From Erinaceus europaeus (lineage: Eukaryota > Chordata > Mammalia > Eulipotyphla > Erinaceidae): a DNA stretch of 64,000 bases. The notes under the pieces are model-generated. The model was not told the DNA's origin and searched no databases. It worked only from the letters and a program-made list of their open reading frames with translations. Positions within the stretch are counted from its first letter, which is position 1. Each line of letters begins with the position of its first letter. The stretch spans positions 83,037,118-83,101,117 of the forward strand of contig NC_080172.1 in NCBI RefSeq assembly GCF_950295315.1, read 5' to 3'. Below are positions 11,120-22,475 of the stretch, piece by piece. The position numbers and the translations under genes are program-made.

Positions 11120-11611
11120 AAGTAATTTTAAGTTCTATGGAGCATAAAAACAAACATGACTGCTAATTAATGAAGTAGAACCCAAAGCACATATAACAGG
11201 GTCATGTTCACATTTTGTATAATAAAACAATTGTAGCTGTCTGAAACTTTCAAATAAATCTCTTTGGTATAAGTCTTCCACATTTGGTGAATTGTAGCGC
11301 TTGTAGACTGTGTTCAAGGTGTGATATCTGTCTTCTGGACTCTTTTATTTTGGAGAATTTTAATTGACTTAGAAATGCTTGGAATGCTAATGTCATGGCT
11401 ATTAGGTCAGTGTTTTGGTGGCCATGCCTGACTGGGAAAGACTATTCAAGCATTTGCTTATTTTATTTAAAAAAAAAATACTGTATTAAATAACAGGAAG
11501 CCAAATCTGAAAATTTAAGAGCACTCTCTTTGATGGCCAAATCAAATTCTTAAGAGTATTTCTGCCTTCTAAATCACAAATTGCAGATGTAATTATTAAA
11601 AAGACACAGGT

Positions 11612-11832
11612 TTATTTATCTTTTTTTTCCTAATTTTTATTGGATAAGGCAGAAAGGAATTGAGAGAAGATGGAGAGATAGAGAGGGAAAGAGAAATATA
11701 GACATCTGTAGACCTGCTTCACCACTCAGCTCATGAAGTGGACTCCCTACAGATGGGGAGTGGGGGCTTGAACCCTGATCTTTAAGCATCATTATTATAT
11801 GCACTTAACTGGGTGCACCACTGCCAGGCCCC
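11612..11832 (-). mobile_element. SINE-A/B, diverged
   Basis: ATTTTTATTGGATAAGGCAG, CAGACCTGCTTCACC-like block and head complement TGGGTGCACCACTGCCAGGC. Confidence 0.75.
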
Positions 11833-11867
11833 AGGATTTAATTATTTCTTCTTCTTCTTCTTCTTCT

Positions 11868-12190
11868 TCCTCTTTTAAAAATTTCACTATTGGGGGATTA
11901 ATGGTTTATAGTCATAGTACAATAGTATAGTAAAATACAATAATACAGTAAAATATACTAGTTAGTACTTGCATAACATTTCTTAGTTTTCCATATAACA
12001 ATACAACTCCCACTAGGTCCTTTGCCATCCTTTTCCAGGACCTGAACTCTCTCCCCCCACCCCCCCACCTCTAGAGTCTTTTTTACTTTGGTGCAATATA
12101 CCACACAGGTTTCTTTTTAAAGTATAGCAGGTTTGTGTGTGTCTTTGTGTTATGCTTTGCATTGCAGTGAGACTTTTATTGGGGTGGGGC
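11868..12190 (-). mobile_element. L1 3' terminal part, antisense
   Basis: Reverse of the tail seen in sense at 17335-17620: TATTGGGGGATTAATGGTTT, CACTAGGTCCTTTGCCATCC and TTACTTTGGTGCAATA, in that order. Confidence 0.75.
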
Positions 12191-12326
12191 AAACTATTTA
12201 AAAGCAAAAATTAATAGTAAGAATTGAGGCAGATGCCCCCGGGGGAGACCATTAACAAGATTGTGACTCAGTCTGGTTTAGATTGCTATGTTAAGCCATT
12301 TGTTGTTTTAAGAATCATTCATTGTT

Positions 12327-12610
12327 GGAAGTCGGGCTGTAGCGCAGCGGGTTAAGCGCAGGTGGTGCAAAGCACAAGGACCAGCATAAGGATCCCTGTT
12401 TGAACCCCGGCTCCCCTCCCCACCTGCAGGGGAGTCGCTTCACAAGCGGTGAAGCAGGTCTGCAGGTGTCTATCTTTCTCTCCTCCTCTCTGTCTTCCCC
12501 TCCTCTCTCCAGTTCTCTCTGTCCTATCCAACAACGACAACAACAATAATAACTATAACAATAAAACAACAAGGGCAACAAAATAAAGAAAATAAATATT
12601 TAAAAAAAAA
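12327..12610 (+). mobile_element. SINE-A, young looking
   Basis: Near-consensus head AAGTCGGGCTGTAGCGCAGC, GAAGCAGGTCTGCAGGTGTC box, ACAACAAGGGCAACAAAATA tail. TSD AGAATCATTCATTGTT at 12311-12326 and (G)AATCATTCATTGTT at 12611-12625. Confidence 0.94.
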
Positions 12611-13197
12611 GAATCATTCATTGTTTATCAGAAGGATTAAATGAGCTGAGTAGAAAGGTATAGCTATAAATTCCAAATGCTTCTGAAACTCACATCTATT
12701 GTTTTTTGACAGGCTTTAAAGATTTAATGACCATAGATTTAGTTGAGACAAATGATTTAGAAGTACTTACAGATTAATTTTAAGAGGATTTTATTTTAGT
12801 TTCTAGGTTTTTCTGCTCTTCTATGAAATTAGGCCAACGGTAATATTTTTAATCTATGGCATGCAAAAAGACATTTGAAAATTTAAGATTATGTATTTTA
12901 ATGTTTATTTATGTGCAGACTCTGGCAAATGATCCCCCCCCCCCCACGCACCATTTACAGCAATGGTGTAAAACACTTTAGAATAAATTAAGTTAAAAAG
13001 AACATGCCTATTTAAGAGAAATGGTAGCCATAGTGATACATGGAGTAAATAAGAAAGTTAATATATGACTGAAGTTTGGGAAACATTGAGATAATGGTAA
13101 ATAATGTAAGTCATACAAGTTGCAGTATTGTACTTTTATTTGAGTTAAATAAAAAAACTTAGTTTTGGTAGAATATGCTGAAATACTGGCTTTTAAA

Positions 13198-13365
13198 GAA
13201 TCATTATTTATTTTTAATGTCTTTATTGGTGGATTAATGGTTTAGTCAACAGTAAAATACAGTAGTTTGTACATGTGTAACATTTCTCAGTTTTCCACAT
13301 AACAATTCAATCCCCACTAGGTCCTCCTCTGCCATCATGTTCCAGGACCTGAGCCCCCCCCTCAA
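13198..13365 (-). mobile_element. L1 3' end, antisense
   Basis: TCTTTATTGGTGGATTAATG to GGTCCTCCTCTGCCATCATG matches the L1 tail in reverse; 5' truncated. Confidence 0.75.
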
Positions 13366-13640
13366 AGAATTATTATTATTATTTTTCTAAAGAAATTGAG
13401 AGTTATTTGGGTCTTTGGTCCCAGGCAGCACAGTTAATTAAGAAAAAAAAACTCTTTAATTGCCTTTGATTCCTAAATAGTGAAAAATAAGAAATTACAT
13501 GTCAGAGGCTATTCTGTTAGGAAGGTTTCTAGGACACCTGGCAAGAGTAGGGCAATTTCATGAGAATAATGCATTTTCTTACTGTTCTAGGGGGAAATTG
13601 GCATAGTACACCAAACACTGTACAAAGGACTTTTGTTAAT

Positions 13641-15160
13641 TTTTTTATTTTTAAAATTTTTTATTTATAAAAAGGAAACATTGACTAAACCCATAGGATA
13701 AGAGGGGTACAGCTTCGCACAATTCCCACCACCAAAACTCTATATCCCATCCCCTCCCCTGATAGCTTTCTTATTCTTTAACCCTCTGGGAGTAGATTGA
13801 TGCAGAAGATTGAAGGTCTGGCTTCTGTAATTGCTTCCAGGCTGAACATGGGTATTGACAGGTCGATCCATACTCCCATCCTGTCTCTTTCCCTAGTGGG
13901 GAAGGGCTCTGGGGAAGCAGAGCTCGAGGACATATTGGTGGGGTTGTCTGTCCAGGGAAGTCTGGTCAGTATCATGCTAGCATCTGGAACCTGGTGGTTG
14001 AAAAGAGTTAACATACAAAGCCAAACAAATTGTTGACCATTTATGGACCTAAAGGCTGGAATAGTGTGGATGAAGAGTTGGGGGTCTCTCCATTTTGTAG
14101 ATAGCTAGTAGGGCATATTTTAGTTATATTCCAAAGGGCCTGTGGCTATACTAGGGTTTTTTTTTTTTTTTTTTCCTTTTTCCCCTGAGCCTGAAATCTG
14201 ATAAGCAGGTGGATCCAAGTTATTGTCTGGGGAGATGATGTCATGGCTGGAAAAGGATTAAAATGCTGGATCAGGGAAGAGAGTAGCTTCTTAATATGGG
14301 AAAGGTATATAAATATTGTTGACTGTAAACCCTATGGATTTCATGTGATCTGGGGCCCATATTCAGCTTAGGAGCCTGTGTGACCTCTGCATCCCTGTAG
14401 ATCTGAGCTCACATTCTGTGGTCATGAGTAGGAACATTCCATGCTGCCCCAATATCAGGACCCATCTTTATCAGGTGTCTCATAGAGTATGTTGTCCATC
14501 CTCCCTTTGGAGGATGGAACATTCTCCACCATTGTTGATCCAAGTTGAGGGCAAGGTCCTATGGGGGCCCACAAAGGGGTCTGTTGTGTTGTTCCTGATA
14601 GAATGACCGGTAACAATGGAGAGAGGGATTTATTCGAGGCTATGCCCATCTTGTCTGTTTGGGAATCTCAGAACTCCCCGAATAGGGCCCCAGCTGATGG
14701 GGTGGCCTGATAGTGACTAAAGAGTCATCGTTTAAGTATGCCAGTCTCTTGCCCTTATTCAGCTTTTGCAGTCCTTGCTTTGCTAAGGTTAGCTTTGGAA
14801 TGAGTGGGAGAACTGTAATAGGAAGTAGGGGAGGAGGGTATCTAAGTCTAAGTAGACACTATTTCATTATGAACTTTATACTGACTCACTACAGACTATT
14901 GTGTATTTTTGCTTTCATTTGTATATTTTGCCCTAATTTATGGGTATATGTGAACATATGCTTTGTCTATCACGGGACCCGGTCTATATCTAGGTTTTGG
15001 GATTTTGTTAGGAAGTGAACCTCCTGGAATGGAATTGGAGAATCCTATGAAAGGAAAAGTCTCACCCAAGTAATGAGGGTGAAGGGTTGATATTCCATGC
15101 CTTACGTTTCTGGACACAGTCTGAAGTGAAGCATGCCGAGGTGGTACTCGTTGCATTGAT
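13641..15160 (-). mobile_element. Non-LTR retrotransposon 3' region (probable L1), complete insertion
   Basis: The 1.52-kb antisense insertion has its A-tail at the left (T-rich, 13641-13668). A 12-bp TSD GACTTTTGTTAA lies at 13628-13639 and 15161-15172. The right end (element 5' side) contains no long frame; a 72-codon frame at 14938-15156 does not look like reverse transcriptase. I interpret the copy as a 5'-truncated LINE carrying only a long 3' untranslated region. An internal T-run at 14157-14174 matches the variable A-run in sister copies. Confidence 0.72.
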
Positions 15161-15175
15161 GACTTTTGTTAAATT

Positions 15176-16428
15176 TTATCCATCAATAATTAGGAAAGAA
15201 AAGATTGTTCAATTTTGATTTACATATTCTCCCTTTCCCTCCCCTGCTGTCGCCTCTTCTCCCCTCTTTTTCCCTTCCTCTTCACTGCGCTCTCCTCTTT
15301 TCCTTTCTTTTCTACCAGAGTACTGATTAGTTTTTGTTTATAGGGGATTGAATTTGGGACTTCAGAGCCTCAGGCATGAGAATCTCTTAACATAACTATC
15401 TACCCCCTGCCCTCTTCTCTTGCTTTCTAAGCCACATCTACACCTATTACTACTTCTGAATGTCCTCCCCTTTTTTTTTTTTTCTTTTTCTCTCTCTGGG
15501 TCCTGATGGAGTTGGAGTTCAGAGCCCTCTGGTTATCTTCCCCTAATTATTTCTCATCCTCTGGGAGTATAGACCAAAATTCTTTATGAGGTGCAGAAGG
15601 TGGGAGTTCTGGCTTCTGTAATTGCTTCTCCACTAGACATAGGTGTTGGCAGGTTGATCCATATCCTCAGCCTGTTTCTATCTTTCCCTTGTGGGAAAGG
15701 GCTCTGGAGAGGTTCCAGGACACACTGGTGACGTCACGTTGTCTGCCCAGGGAAGTCAGGATGGAATCATTATAGCATCTGCAACTTAGTGGCTGAAAGA
15801 CAGTAATATATAAAGCAGGATAAAATGATTAATGAACAGGAACCATAAAGTAGGAACAGAGCAGATGAGAATAGGGGTTTTAGAATGGAAAGAATCTAAG
15901 AAGTCTATTTTAGCTATGCACCTAGGGCCCTATGAATTTTGAATTTTGGTAGTTTTTGTTTGAATTTGATAGCTAAATGGAGTTGGACAAATATATAGTC
16001 TGGGAGGATGATGTCAGAGTTGAGAATAGGGCTAGAAATCTGGATTAGGGCAGAGAATATCTACCATACTGAAGAAAATATATAAATACAATTAACTGTT
16101 TACTAGTTGATCATACCTAGGGCCCATAACTATTCATATTTAGCACAGGAGCCTGTGTAACCTCTATTATCTCTGTTTCATGGACATGGCTGGGAACATT
16201 CTGGGACGCACTCATTTTAGGACCAGTGTTCCTCTAGTGACAGGGTAGGCTGACCTGTATTCCCTTTGAAGAGTGGGGCAGTCCCTACCATTGCTACTTT
16301 ATGTGGAGGATAAGTTCTTGGAGTGGTCCACGAGAGAACTTATGTTGACATTTGTGATGGAAGTGACCAGTGATGGTGGAGAGAGGGATCTATTAGACGT
16401 CTAGCCAAGTCATTACGCTTCTCATATG
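15176..16428 (-). mobile_element. Older relative of the LINE 3' region, with a SINE-D inside
   Basis: GGGTCCTGATGGAGTTGGAG, then TTCTGGCTTCTGTAATTGCT and TGATGTCAGAGTTGAG parallel the 13641 copy but are more diverged. A reversed SINE-D lies at about 15312-15408. Confidence 0.6.
15312..15408 (-). mobile_element. SINE-D fragment
   Basis: TCTACCAGAGTACTGATTAG, GGGGATTGAATTTGGGAC and CCTCAGGCATGAGAATCTC are the SINE-D body in reverse. Confidence 0.65.
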
Positions 16429-17157
16429 CAATACTAGCAAATCAAACCCAGGATCTCAAACATGGAAGTCCTGAGCTCTACCACTGAGATAGCTCCTCAG
16501 CAATGCATTCTCCTTATAGTAAGAGACAGAACTAAAAAGGTCTGGCATAAAAACCTTTGCCATATTTTCTCCAGGAAAAACAGAATTGTTTATTGTAGCC
16601 ATTCCAGCATGCACACCTTCAGTAATGTGCTCATTTTTATTAGGAGAACATTTCATCCCTATTCCAAGTCACTGTCACCAGATTATAAAAGGTCATTGCG
16701 TTACCTATCCCCAGAATCTTCCTGGAATTTGGATGGCCTCTATTGGGTTTCATTTTACACTTATTAATAATTTGGTACTAGGATAAAAATAAAAACAAAG
16801 ACTCTCATTTTACAGTATGAGAACATGGGTCGTGTATGCTAAGTCATGCAGGTAAGATGAGTAGCAAAACTCTGTGGGGTAGCCAGCCTAAGGAATTATT
16901 CTGTGTGGGCTGTGGCCTCTCTCCTATAGAATGACTACCTAAAAATTAATAGGGATTAATGTAATTGCTCCCAAGGAGGGGAGTTTATTTTTGCCTTTCA
17001 AATATTGTTGTATAGGCTTTAATTATTTAATCCAAACACAAGTTTTCTAAGCAGCTTTTCCTCTTAGCAGCTTTAAAACATTTTAAGTGTTAGACTTGAG
17101 AAACCACTGCATTATAATCAGTTTTGTATTATGTAGCTTACTCATGAGAATACAAAA

Positions 17158-17325
17158 GAAGGGCCAGTTAAAATAGCTCACTTGGATAATGTGCTGCTTG
17201 GCTATGTGTGTGACCCACGTTCAAGCCTGCCCTCTACCACTTGAAGGAAACTTTGGTGCTGTGGTCTCTTTCACAGTCTCTCTCTACCTCTGTCTTTGTC
17301 TCTATCTTAAAAAAAATGTTTTAGT
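17158..17325 (+). mobile_element. SINE-G
   Basis: AATAGCTCACTTGGATAATG head, GTTCAAGCC B-box-like motif and a GCTGTGGTCTCTTTCACAGT pyrimidine body. Confidence 0.65.
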
Positions 17326-17334
17326 GTTAGTTAT

Positions 17335-17622
17335 TAAGAATAGTTATTAGATCTCACTCATGGGCAGAAGCTAAAAAACAAGATCAGAAGAGAAAACACT
17401 AAGCAGAACTTGGACTGGAGTTGGTGTATTGCACCAAAGTAAATGACTCTGGGGTAATTAGGGGAGGGGTGGAGTTCAGGTCCTGGAACATGATGGCAGA
17501 GGACCTAGTGGGGGTTGTATTGTTATGTGGAAAACTGGGAAATGTTATGCATGTACAGACTATTGTATTTACTGTTGACTGTAAAACATTAATCCCCCAA
17601 TAAAGAAAATAATGAAAAAAAA
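17335..17622 (+). mobile_element. L1 3' end, sense
   Basis: ATCTCACTCATGGGCAGAAG, GCACCAAAGTAAATGACTCT, TGTTATGTGGAAAACTGGGA and CCCCAATAAAGAAAATAATG with a polyadenylation signal. This is the reference for the antisense fragments at 11868, 13198, 27312 and 54170. Confidence 0.8.
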
Positions 17623-18419
17623 GGGGAGCTAAACTTAAAAAAAAGTAAAAATATTTATTAAATTTAGGATGGTTTAAATTAACTTTTGTAATAATTTTAG
17701 TGACAACTAAAGTCATGATATTCTATTTGTAGACTCTGGCTCATGTCTAGAGCAATCCTTTTATAGTGGTTTCATTTCCTGGGCTTTTATTTATTTATTT
17801 ATTTTTGTTCATAGTCAACTTGCTTTGGTTTGGTATGTGCTTATAAGACCTTCAAGATAGGAGTGTCTCTTAAGTATTTATTTTAATTTTCCTTCTTTAA
17901 GAATTCAGAACTGAGATTTTTATTAGTGATTTAATGTTAATTTAAAAAATTATAAGATAATAGGGGTATAGTTCTCCTTTCCCCTTCCCTTCCTTTTTTT
18001 GCTTTCCTCAGAGCAGATAGACTTGTAGATTTCCCATTGGACTTGTGGTTGCTCTGAGAGGTCTTTCATAATTCACCAGACACTGAATTACCTCACAGTA
18101 GATTTGTTGTGAAGAACAGTGAGCCTGGTATTGGTCTTCGGTGAGCACATAGTACATTCTTCAAGGTATAATTGTTTGCTTCTCCAAAAAGAAAAAGCCT
18201 GCCATTGGGTGTGTTCAGGTTGGTAAACAGCCCTGACATGCCCTCTTTATGGATCTTTGGTCTTTAAACTCTTTTCCACCTTTAAACTAGCTTCAGGTTG
18301 TGAAGGAAAATTTAACAGTGGTCAAAAGGTCAACATTATTACCACAACAATTCAGTAAGTAATTAAATTAGTTTTGTTCATCCATTGCTGTTCTAAATGT
18401 TGCTGTTTGTCTGTTTTAG

Positions 18420-18512
<93 letters not shown>

Positions 18513-18654
18513 TGAGAATCAGTCTATAAAACTTTTCCAGACAACTCCTTTAGAGTAAGGTGTGTGTAGATTCTTTTATGACAATGACTATAATGTTAAA
18601 TGGAGTGAAAGGAGATGATGGATTTATTCCTCTGTTTTAATTGTATTGTTATCA

Positions 18655-18772
18655 TTATTTACTTATTTATTTACCAGAGCACTGCTTAGCTCTGGCTTAT
18701 GGTGGTGTTGAGTATTGAACCTGAGACCTTTGGTGCCTCAGGCATGAAAGTCTCTTTGCATAACTATTAATA
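18655..18772 (-). mobile_element. SINE-D
   Basis: ACCAGAGCACTGCTTAGCTC to GCATAACTATTA is the reverse of the SINE-D unit. Confidence 0.78.
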
Positions 18773-18863
18773 ATATACTGTTTCCAGTATATTATTATAA
18801 CAGTATATAATTATAACTATATTATTATTGTTACTATAATATACTGTTTCCCAGTATATTATA
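18771..18863. repeat. Two AT-rich perfect palindromes
   Basis: 18771-18794 has 10-bp arms TAATATACTG / CAGTATATTA around TTTC. 18835-18863 has 12-bp arms TATAATATACTG / CAGTATATTATA around TTTCC. Confidence 0.9.
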
Positions 18864-19017
18864 ATCACAATTCCTTTGTTTTTAGAGTCTGTCCTACCTC
18901 ATATGTAGTAACATAGCTTTGTCCTTATAAGAATTAATTTTTCCTTTGAGACTGTGCTATATCTTGGCAATTTATATGAGTGCAAGGATACCATATTTAT
19001 GAACTAATGATTATGTT

Positions 19018-19303
19018 ATTTATTTATTTATTTTTCCTTTTTTGTTGCCCTTGTTTTTTTATTGTTGTTGTAGTTATTATTGTTATTATTGATATCTTTG
19101 TTGTTAGATAGGACAGAGAGAAATGGAGAGAGGAGGGGAAGACAGAGAGGGGAGAGAAAGATAGACTCCTGCAGACCTGCTTCACCGCCTGTGAAGCGAC
19201 TCCCCTGCAGGTGGGGAGCTGGGGGCTTGAACGGGGATCCTTGTGCGGGTCCTTGCGCTTTGCACCACATGTGCTTAAGCCACTGCGCCACCGTCCAACT
19301 CCC
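19018..19303 (-). mobile_element. SINE-A
   Basis: TTTA-repeat tail, TTGTTGCCCTTGTTTTTTTA, and head complement CGCCACCGTCCAACTCCC. TSD TGATTATGTT at 19008-19017 and 19306-19315. Confidence 0.92.
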
Positions 19304-19315
19304 GATGATTATGTT

Positions 19316-19876
19316 TTTTAAAATTATCTTTATTTATTGGATAGAGACAGCCAGAAATCGAGAGGGAAGGGGATGACAGCGTGTCATTTTTGCTGGGCTG
19401 GCTTCACAGGCGGGAGACAGAGACGACCAGAGACTTATGGCTAAGCTGAGAACGCACTCCAATCTTTATTCATGAGCGGGGAAGTAGTTCAAAAAAACTA
19501 ATCTCTTCTAATCACAACACAATTCTGTCCTGCATCCCTCTCCTCCGCGGAAGAGTCCGGAACCAAGGGAATACATACGATAGGGGGCGGGGAGAAGAAA
19601 GAAGCATAAACCAACGATGGATGACTAAACCAAATGTCCCAGAGGCGGAGGGTTGGGGGGGGACCAAACCAATATCCTGGAGGCAGTGGGGTGCCCAGCC
19701 AACAGTGGATGTGCAAACAGGACACATAGCAAGCAACACAAGCGAACCCAATGTGATGATAAAATCAGAAGGCTTCACAAGCAGAATCCAGAAGCATACC
19801 AGCAACAGAGAGGGAGAGAGACAGAGACACCTGCAGCCCTGCCTTACCACTCGCAAAGCGTTCCCTCTACAGGTGG
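19316..19876 (-). mobile_element. SINE-B, 5' truncated, split by an LTR
   Basis: The tail side is 19316-19381 (TATTTATTGGATAGAGACAG); the rest is 19805-19876, ending at CTACAGGTGG without the tRNA-like head. TSD TGATTATGTT at 19306-19315 and 19877-19886. Confidence 0.9.
19382..19804 (-). mobile_element. Solo LTR inside SINE-B
   Basis: In sense the ends are TGCTGG...ATGACA. Flanks ACAGCG (19376-19381) and ACAGAG (19805-19810) form a 6-bp TSD with one mismatch, and the SINE resumes in register. The polyadenylation motif AATAAA is at 19465-19470 in reverse. Its last 80 bp resemble the end of the 41180 LTR (AAGCCAGCCC, CTGGTCGTCT), so it is a related subfamily. No internal viral genes. Confidence 0.82.
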
Positions 19877-20681
19877 TGATTATGTTAAGATTTGGTACAC
19901 TTCAGTAATCTGCAGCACTGAAGCATCCATTCATTCTTTCAGGAGCATTGACAGAGTTCTGACTGAATCTCAGGGTAAGGGAATAACACCCTTTAAGGAC
20001 CATCTCTTGAGCAGATGTTTAATAGGGACCCCAAGTCACCTCTGTAACACACAAATTAACATATCCTGAGGAAGACTGTCTCTAGAGTGTTAGAAAATAC
20101 TGTCTGCAACTATCAGCTGAAAAGAACTTTTAAACATTATGGATAGACTTGAACTTGTTTAAAAAAGTAGAAAGGAACATATTTCCAAGATCCCACACCA
20201 GTCATTTCTGAGAGAATTGTAAATAAATGGTCATATTTTTGCCTCTTTGTGTTTCCAAGTCTATTAGCATATGGATTGTTTATTGTTGTTGCTAACATCA
20301 TAATCATTAACACCAGTTTTAGAAAGGATCAGGAAACCTCTTTGCTTGTCCCTTCTTTATTCTTCTGTAAGTGCACAGAGAAAAGGTCACACAGTTCCTA
20401 ATACTGAAAAGTACTTTTGTAAATATTGAATGACAAAATCATGACTAAATCTTTGGTGAGCCATAGAATTCTCACCTCTGTTTCTCAGACCACAGTAGTG
20501 GATATTGTTAGACACAGGGTGGGCCTGAAGGGGAAGAGAAGGAGTAGAGGCAACAGTGTACTTGATTGTCTGTGAAATGCGGGCATAAAGTATGCTAGGG
20601 CTGGGATACTGAAAGGAAAACATCTCTTAGCCGTTTAGAGTATGAACTACTTAGCCAATGACAGGCAGGTAAAAAATAACA

Positions 20682-20728
20682 GATTAAAACAACAAGGGCA
20701 ACAAAAGGGAATAAATAAATAAAATAAA
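20682..20728 (+). mobile_element. SINE-A tail only, extreme 5' truncation
   Basis: AAAACAACAAGGGCAACAAA and GGGAATAAATAAATAAA form the last segment of SINE-A. AAAAATAACA occurs immediately before and after. Confidence 0.75.
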
Positions 20729-20849
20729 AAAATAACATTATATACCACAGAGTCTAAATGAAGACAAAGCCTTTTTCCTCTCATTTCTTATGACTTCTAC
20801 AATTCAAACGTTCACTGTAAAATGCAGCTTTATTTTCCAGAAAAAGATA

Positions 20850-21345
20850 ACTGTTTTAGTCAGCTGAGACTGCTATAAAAGACTTTATAAATTAGGTGAG
20901 TTGTAAGCACTAGGAATGTATCTCTTAACAGTTCAGGAGGCCAGCATGGCCAGGTTCTGGTCATGGCCCTTCTCAGGGTTTCAGAAACTGACTTCATGGG
21001 CTGTGGAGAGAGACTGATAGTTATGCAAAAGACTTTCATGCCTGATGCTTAAAGTTTCCCAGTTCAACCCCCAGCACCTCCATAAGCCAGAGTTGAGCAG
21101 TGTTCTGGTCTCTCTCTTTCTCTCTCTCACTCAATCTCTCTCTTTCTCTCTAATACATAAAATATATAAAAAAGAAGCTGGTTTCTCTTCATATCCTCAC
21201 ATGTTGGAAGGAAGGTGAGCATGCTCTCAGGGGTCCCTTGCATAAAGATTCATTAACTCTCAAAGATCCTACCTTAGTACAATAGAGTTGAAGTTATACT
21301 ATAAAAATTGGGAAAAGCACCAATATTCCATCCACTGTAGTAATA
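20850..21345. repeat. Ancient interspersed repeat split by SINE-D
   Basis: AGACTGCTATAAAAGACTTT to TTCAGGAGGCC, then after the SINE TCATATCCTCACATGTTGGA. This resembles a common old mammalian repeat, but I cannot assign the family. Confidence 0.35.
20998..21175 (+). mobile_element. SINE-D
   Basis: GATAGTTATGCAAAAGACTT, GTTCAACCCCCAGCACCTCC and a CT-rich 3' body with TAATACATAAAATATAT tail. Confidence 0.8.
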
Positions 21346-21795
21346 AAGTTCTAGGCAGGATGGCTAAGTATATGTTTCAGAAGTAGAGACACTGGATTTG
21401 AAGACTCATTCTGTCCTTTGCTGTCTCTAGAGTAAATACATATAACTTGGTTTACTAGAATTAAGAGACAGGTATTGTGGGAATACTAAAGAAGGAGATT
21501 TAAGTCTGGGACTGGAGACTGGAGATGTTAGGGGCAGCCCCCATGAATGCCTTTCATATTAAGGTGGCAGCAGGAGAATAACAATTCAGGTGTTGATTTG
21601 GGTGGCTCAAACTTATGTTTTCATGGCATGAGTTTTATATCATGGTGGGTTAGGTAGGATACTATTTCATATGATGTTTGCAGTATAGGACCTGCTATTA
21701 CAACTGAGAGAATTTTGATTGAGGTTTTCTATTTAAATTTATCTAAATTTCATGACAGCAATTTTTTTTCTTTTAAAATAGTTTAAAAATTCTCA

Positions 21796-21940
21796 GACTG
21801 GGGACACAGCATAATGGTTATGCAAAAGACCTTCATGCCTGAATCTCTGAGACCCCTGGTTCAATCCCCAGCAGCACTACAAGCCAGAGTTGAGCAGTGT
21901 TTTAGTATGTCTCTTTCACTAAAAATAAAATATTAAAAAA
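21796..21940 (+). mobile_element. SINE-D
   Basis: ACAGCATAATGGTTATGCAA, GGTTCAATCCCCAGCAGCAC and GAGCAGTGTTTTAGTATG. Confidence 0.82.
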
Positions 21941-21965
21941 ATAACATAAATTCTCTAAAGATGTC

Positions 21966-22287
21966 AAGGGAGTTGAGCGATAGTGCAGCGGGTTAAGTGC
22001 ACGTGGTGCAAAGTGCAAGGACTGGCGTAAGGATCCGGGTTTGAGCCCCTGGCTCCCCACCTGCAGGTAGTGCTCCCTTGCTCCCCTCCTGCAGGGGAGT
22101 CGCTTCACAGGCGGTGAAGCAGGTCTGCAGGTGTCTATCTTTCTCTCCCCCTCTCTGTCTTCCCCTCCTCTCTCCATTTCTCTCTGTCCTATCCAACAAC
22201 GATGACATCAATAGCAACAACAATAACTACAACAAGAAAACAACAAAGGCAACAAAAGGGAATAAATAAATATTTAAAAGAAAAAAA
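21966..22287 (+). mobile_element. SINE-A with a 28-bp internal insertion
   Basis: Near-complete copy. After CCCCACCTGCAG (about 22057-22068) an extra GTAGTGCTCCCTTGCTCCCC-type segment ends in a second CTGCAG before GGGAGTCGCTTCACAGG continues. Confidence 0.92.
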
Positions 22288-22364
22288 CTGTAAAAAAAGA
22301 TAAGTCAAATAAAAATTCAGATAATTTTATTGCTTTTGCTTATGTTTTTTCTTTCAGTCTGATT

Positions 22365-22475
22365 GAAGTACAATTGACATACAAAACTATATATAGTTAG
22401 GGTACCCAGTATAATGATATTTAAAAGTTGGGAAATAATTCTCACAGTAAGTTTAGTTAATGCACATCATTTTAC
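22365..22475 (-). repeat. Ancient L1-like remnant
   Basis: ATTGAAGTACAATTGACATA and the following block resemble the 3' part of old mammalian L1 elements. Confidence 0.35.

Larger units (their letters stand above)
1..18419 (+). other. CDC14A: CDC14A intron (partial) before the residue-104 exon
   Basis: No exon for residues 74-103 was found here when scanning by eye, so all of this appears to be one intron entering from the left. It ends at a polypyrimidine tract and AG at 18418-18419. Apart from the repeats listed separately, I see no gene in 5445-6580, 6830-7510, 8195-9090, 9660-10630, 12626-13197 and 16510-17155; these are AT-rich intronic DNA. Confidence 0.85.

Noticed and set aside
12327..12400. 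Possible tRNA genes at SINE heads
   Set aside because: A- and B-box-like motifs are present, but every case continues into a SINE body and tail and does not fold as a full cloverleaf; no independent tRNA gene was seen.
14938..15156. 72-codon frame at the 5' side of the 13641-15160 LINE block
   Set aside because: Short, without reverse transcriptase or nuclease motifs, and not clearly preserved in the sister copies; treated as chance.
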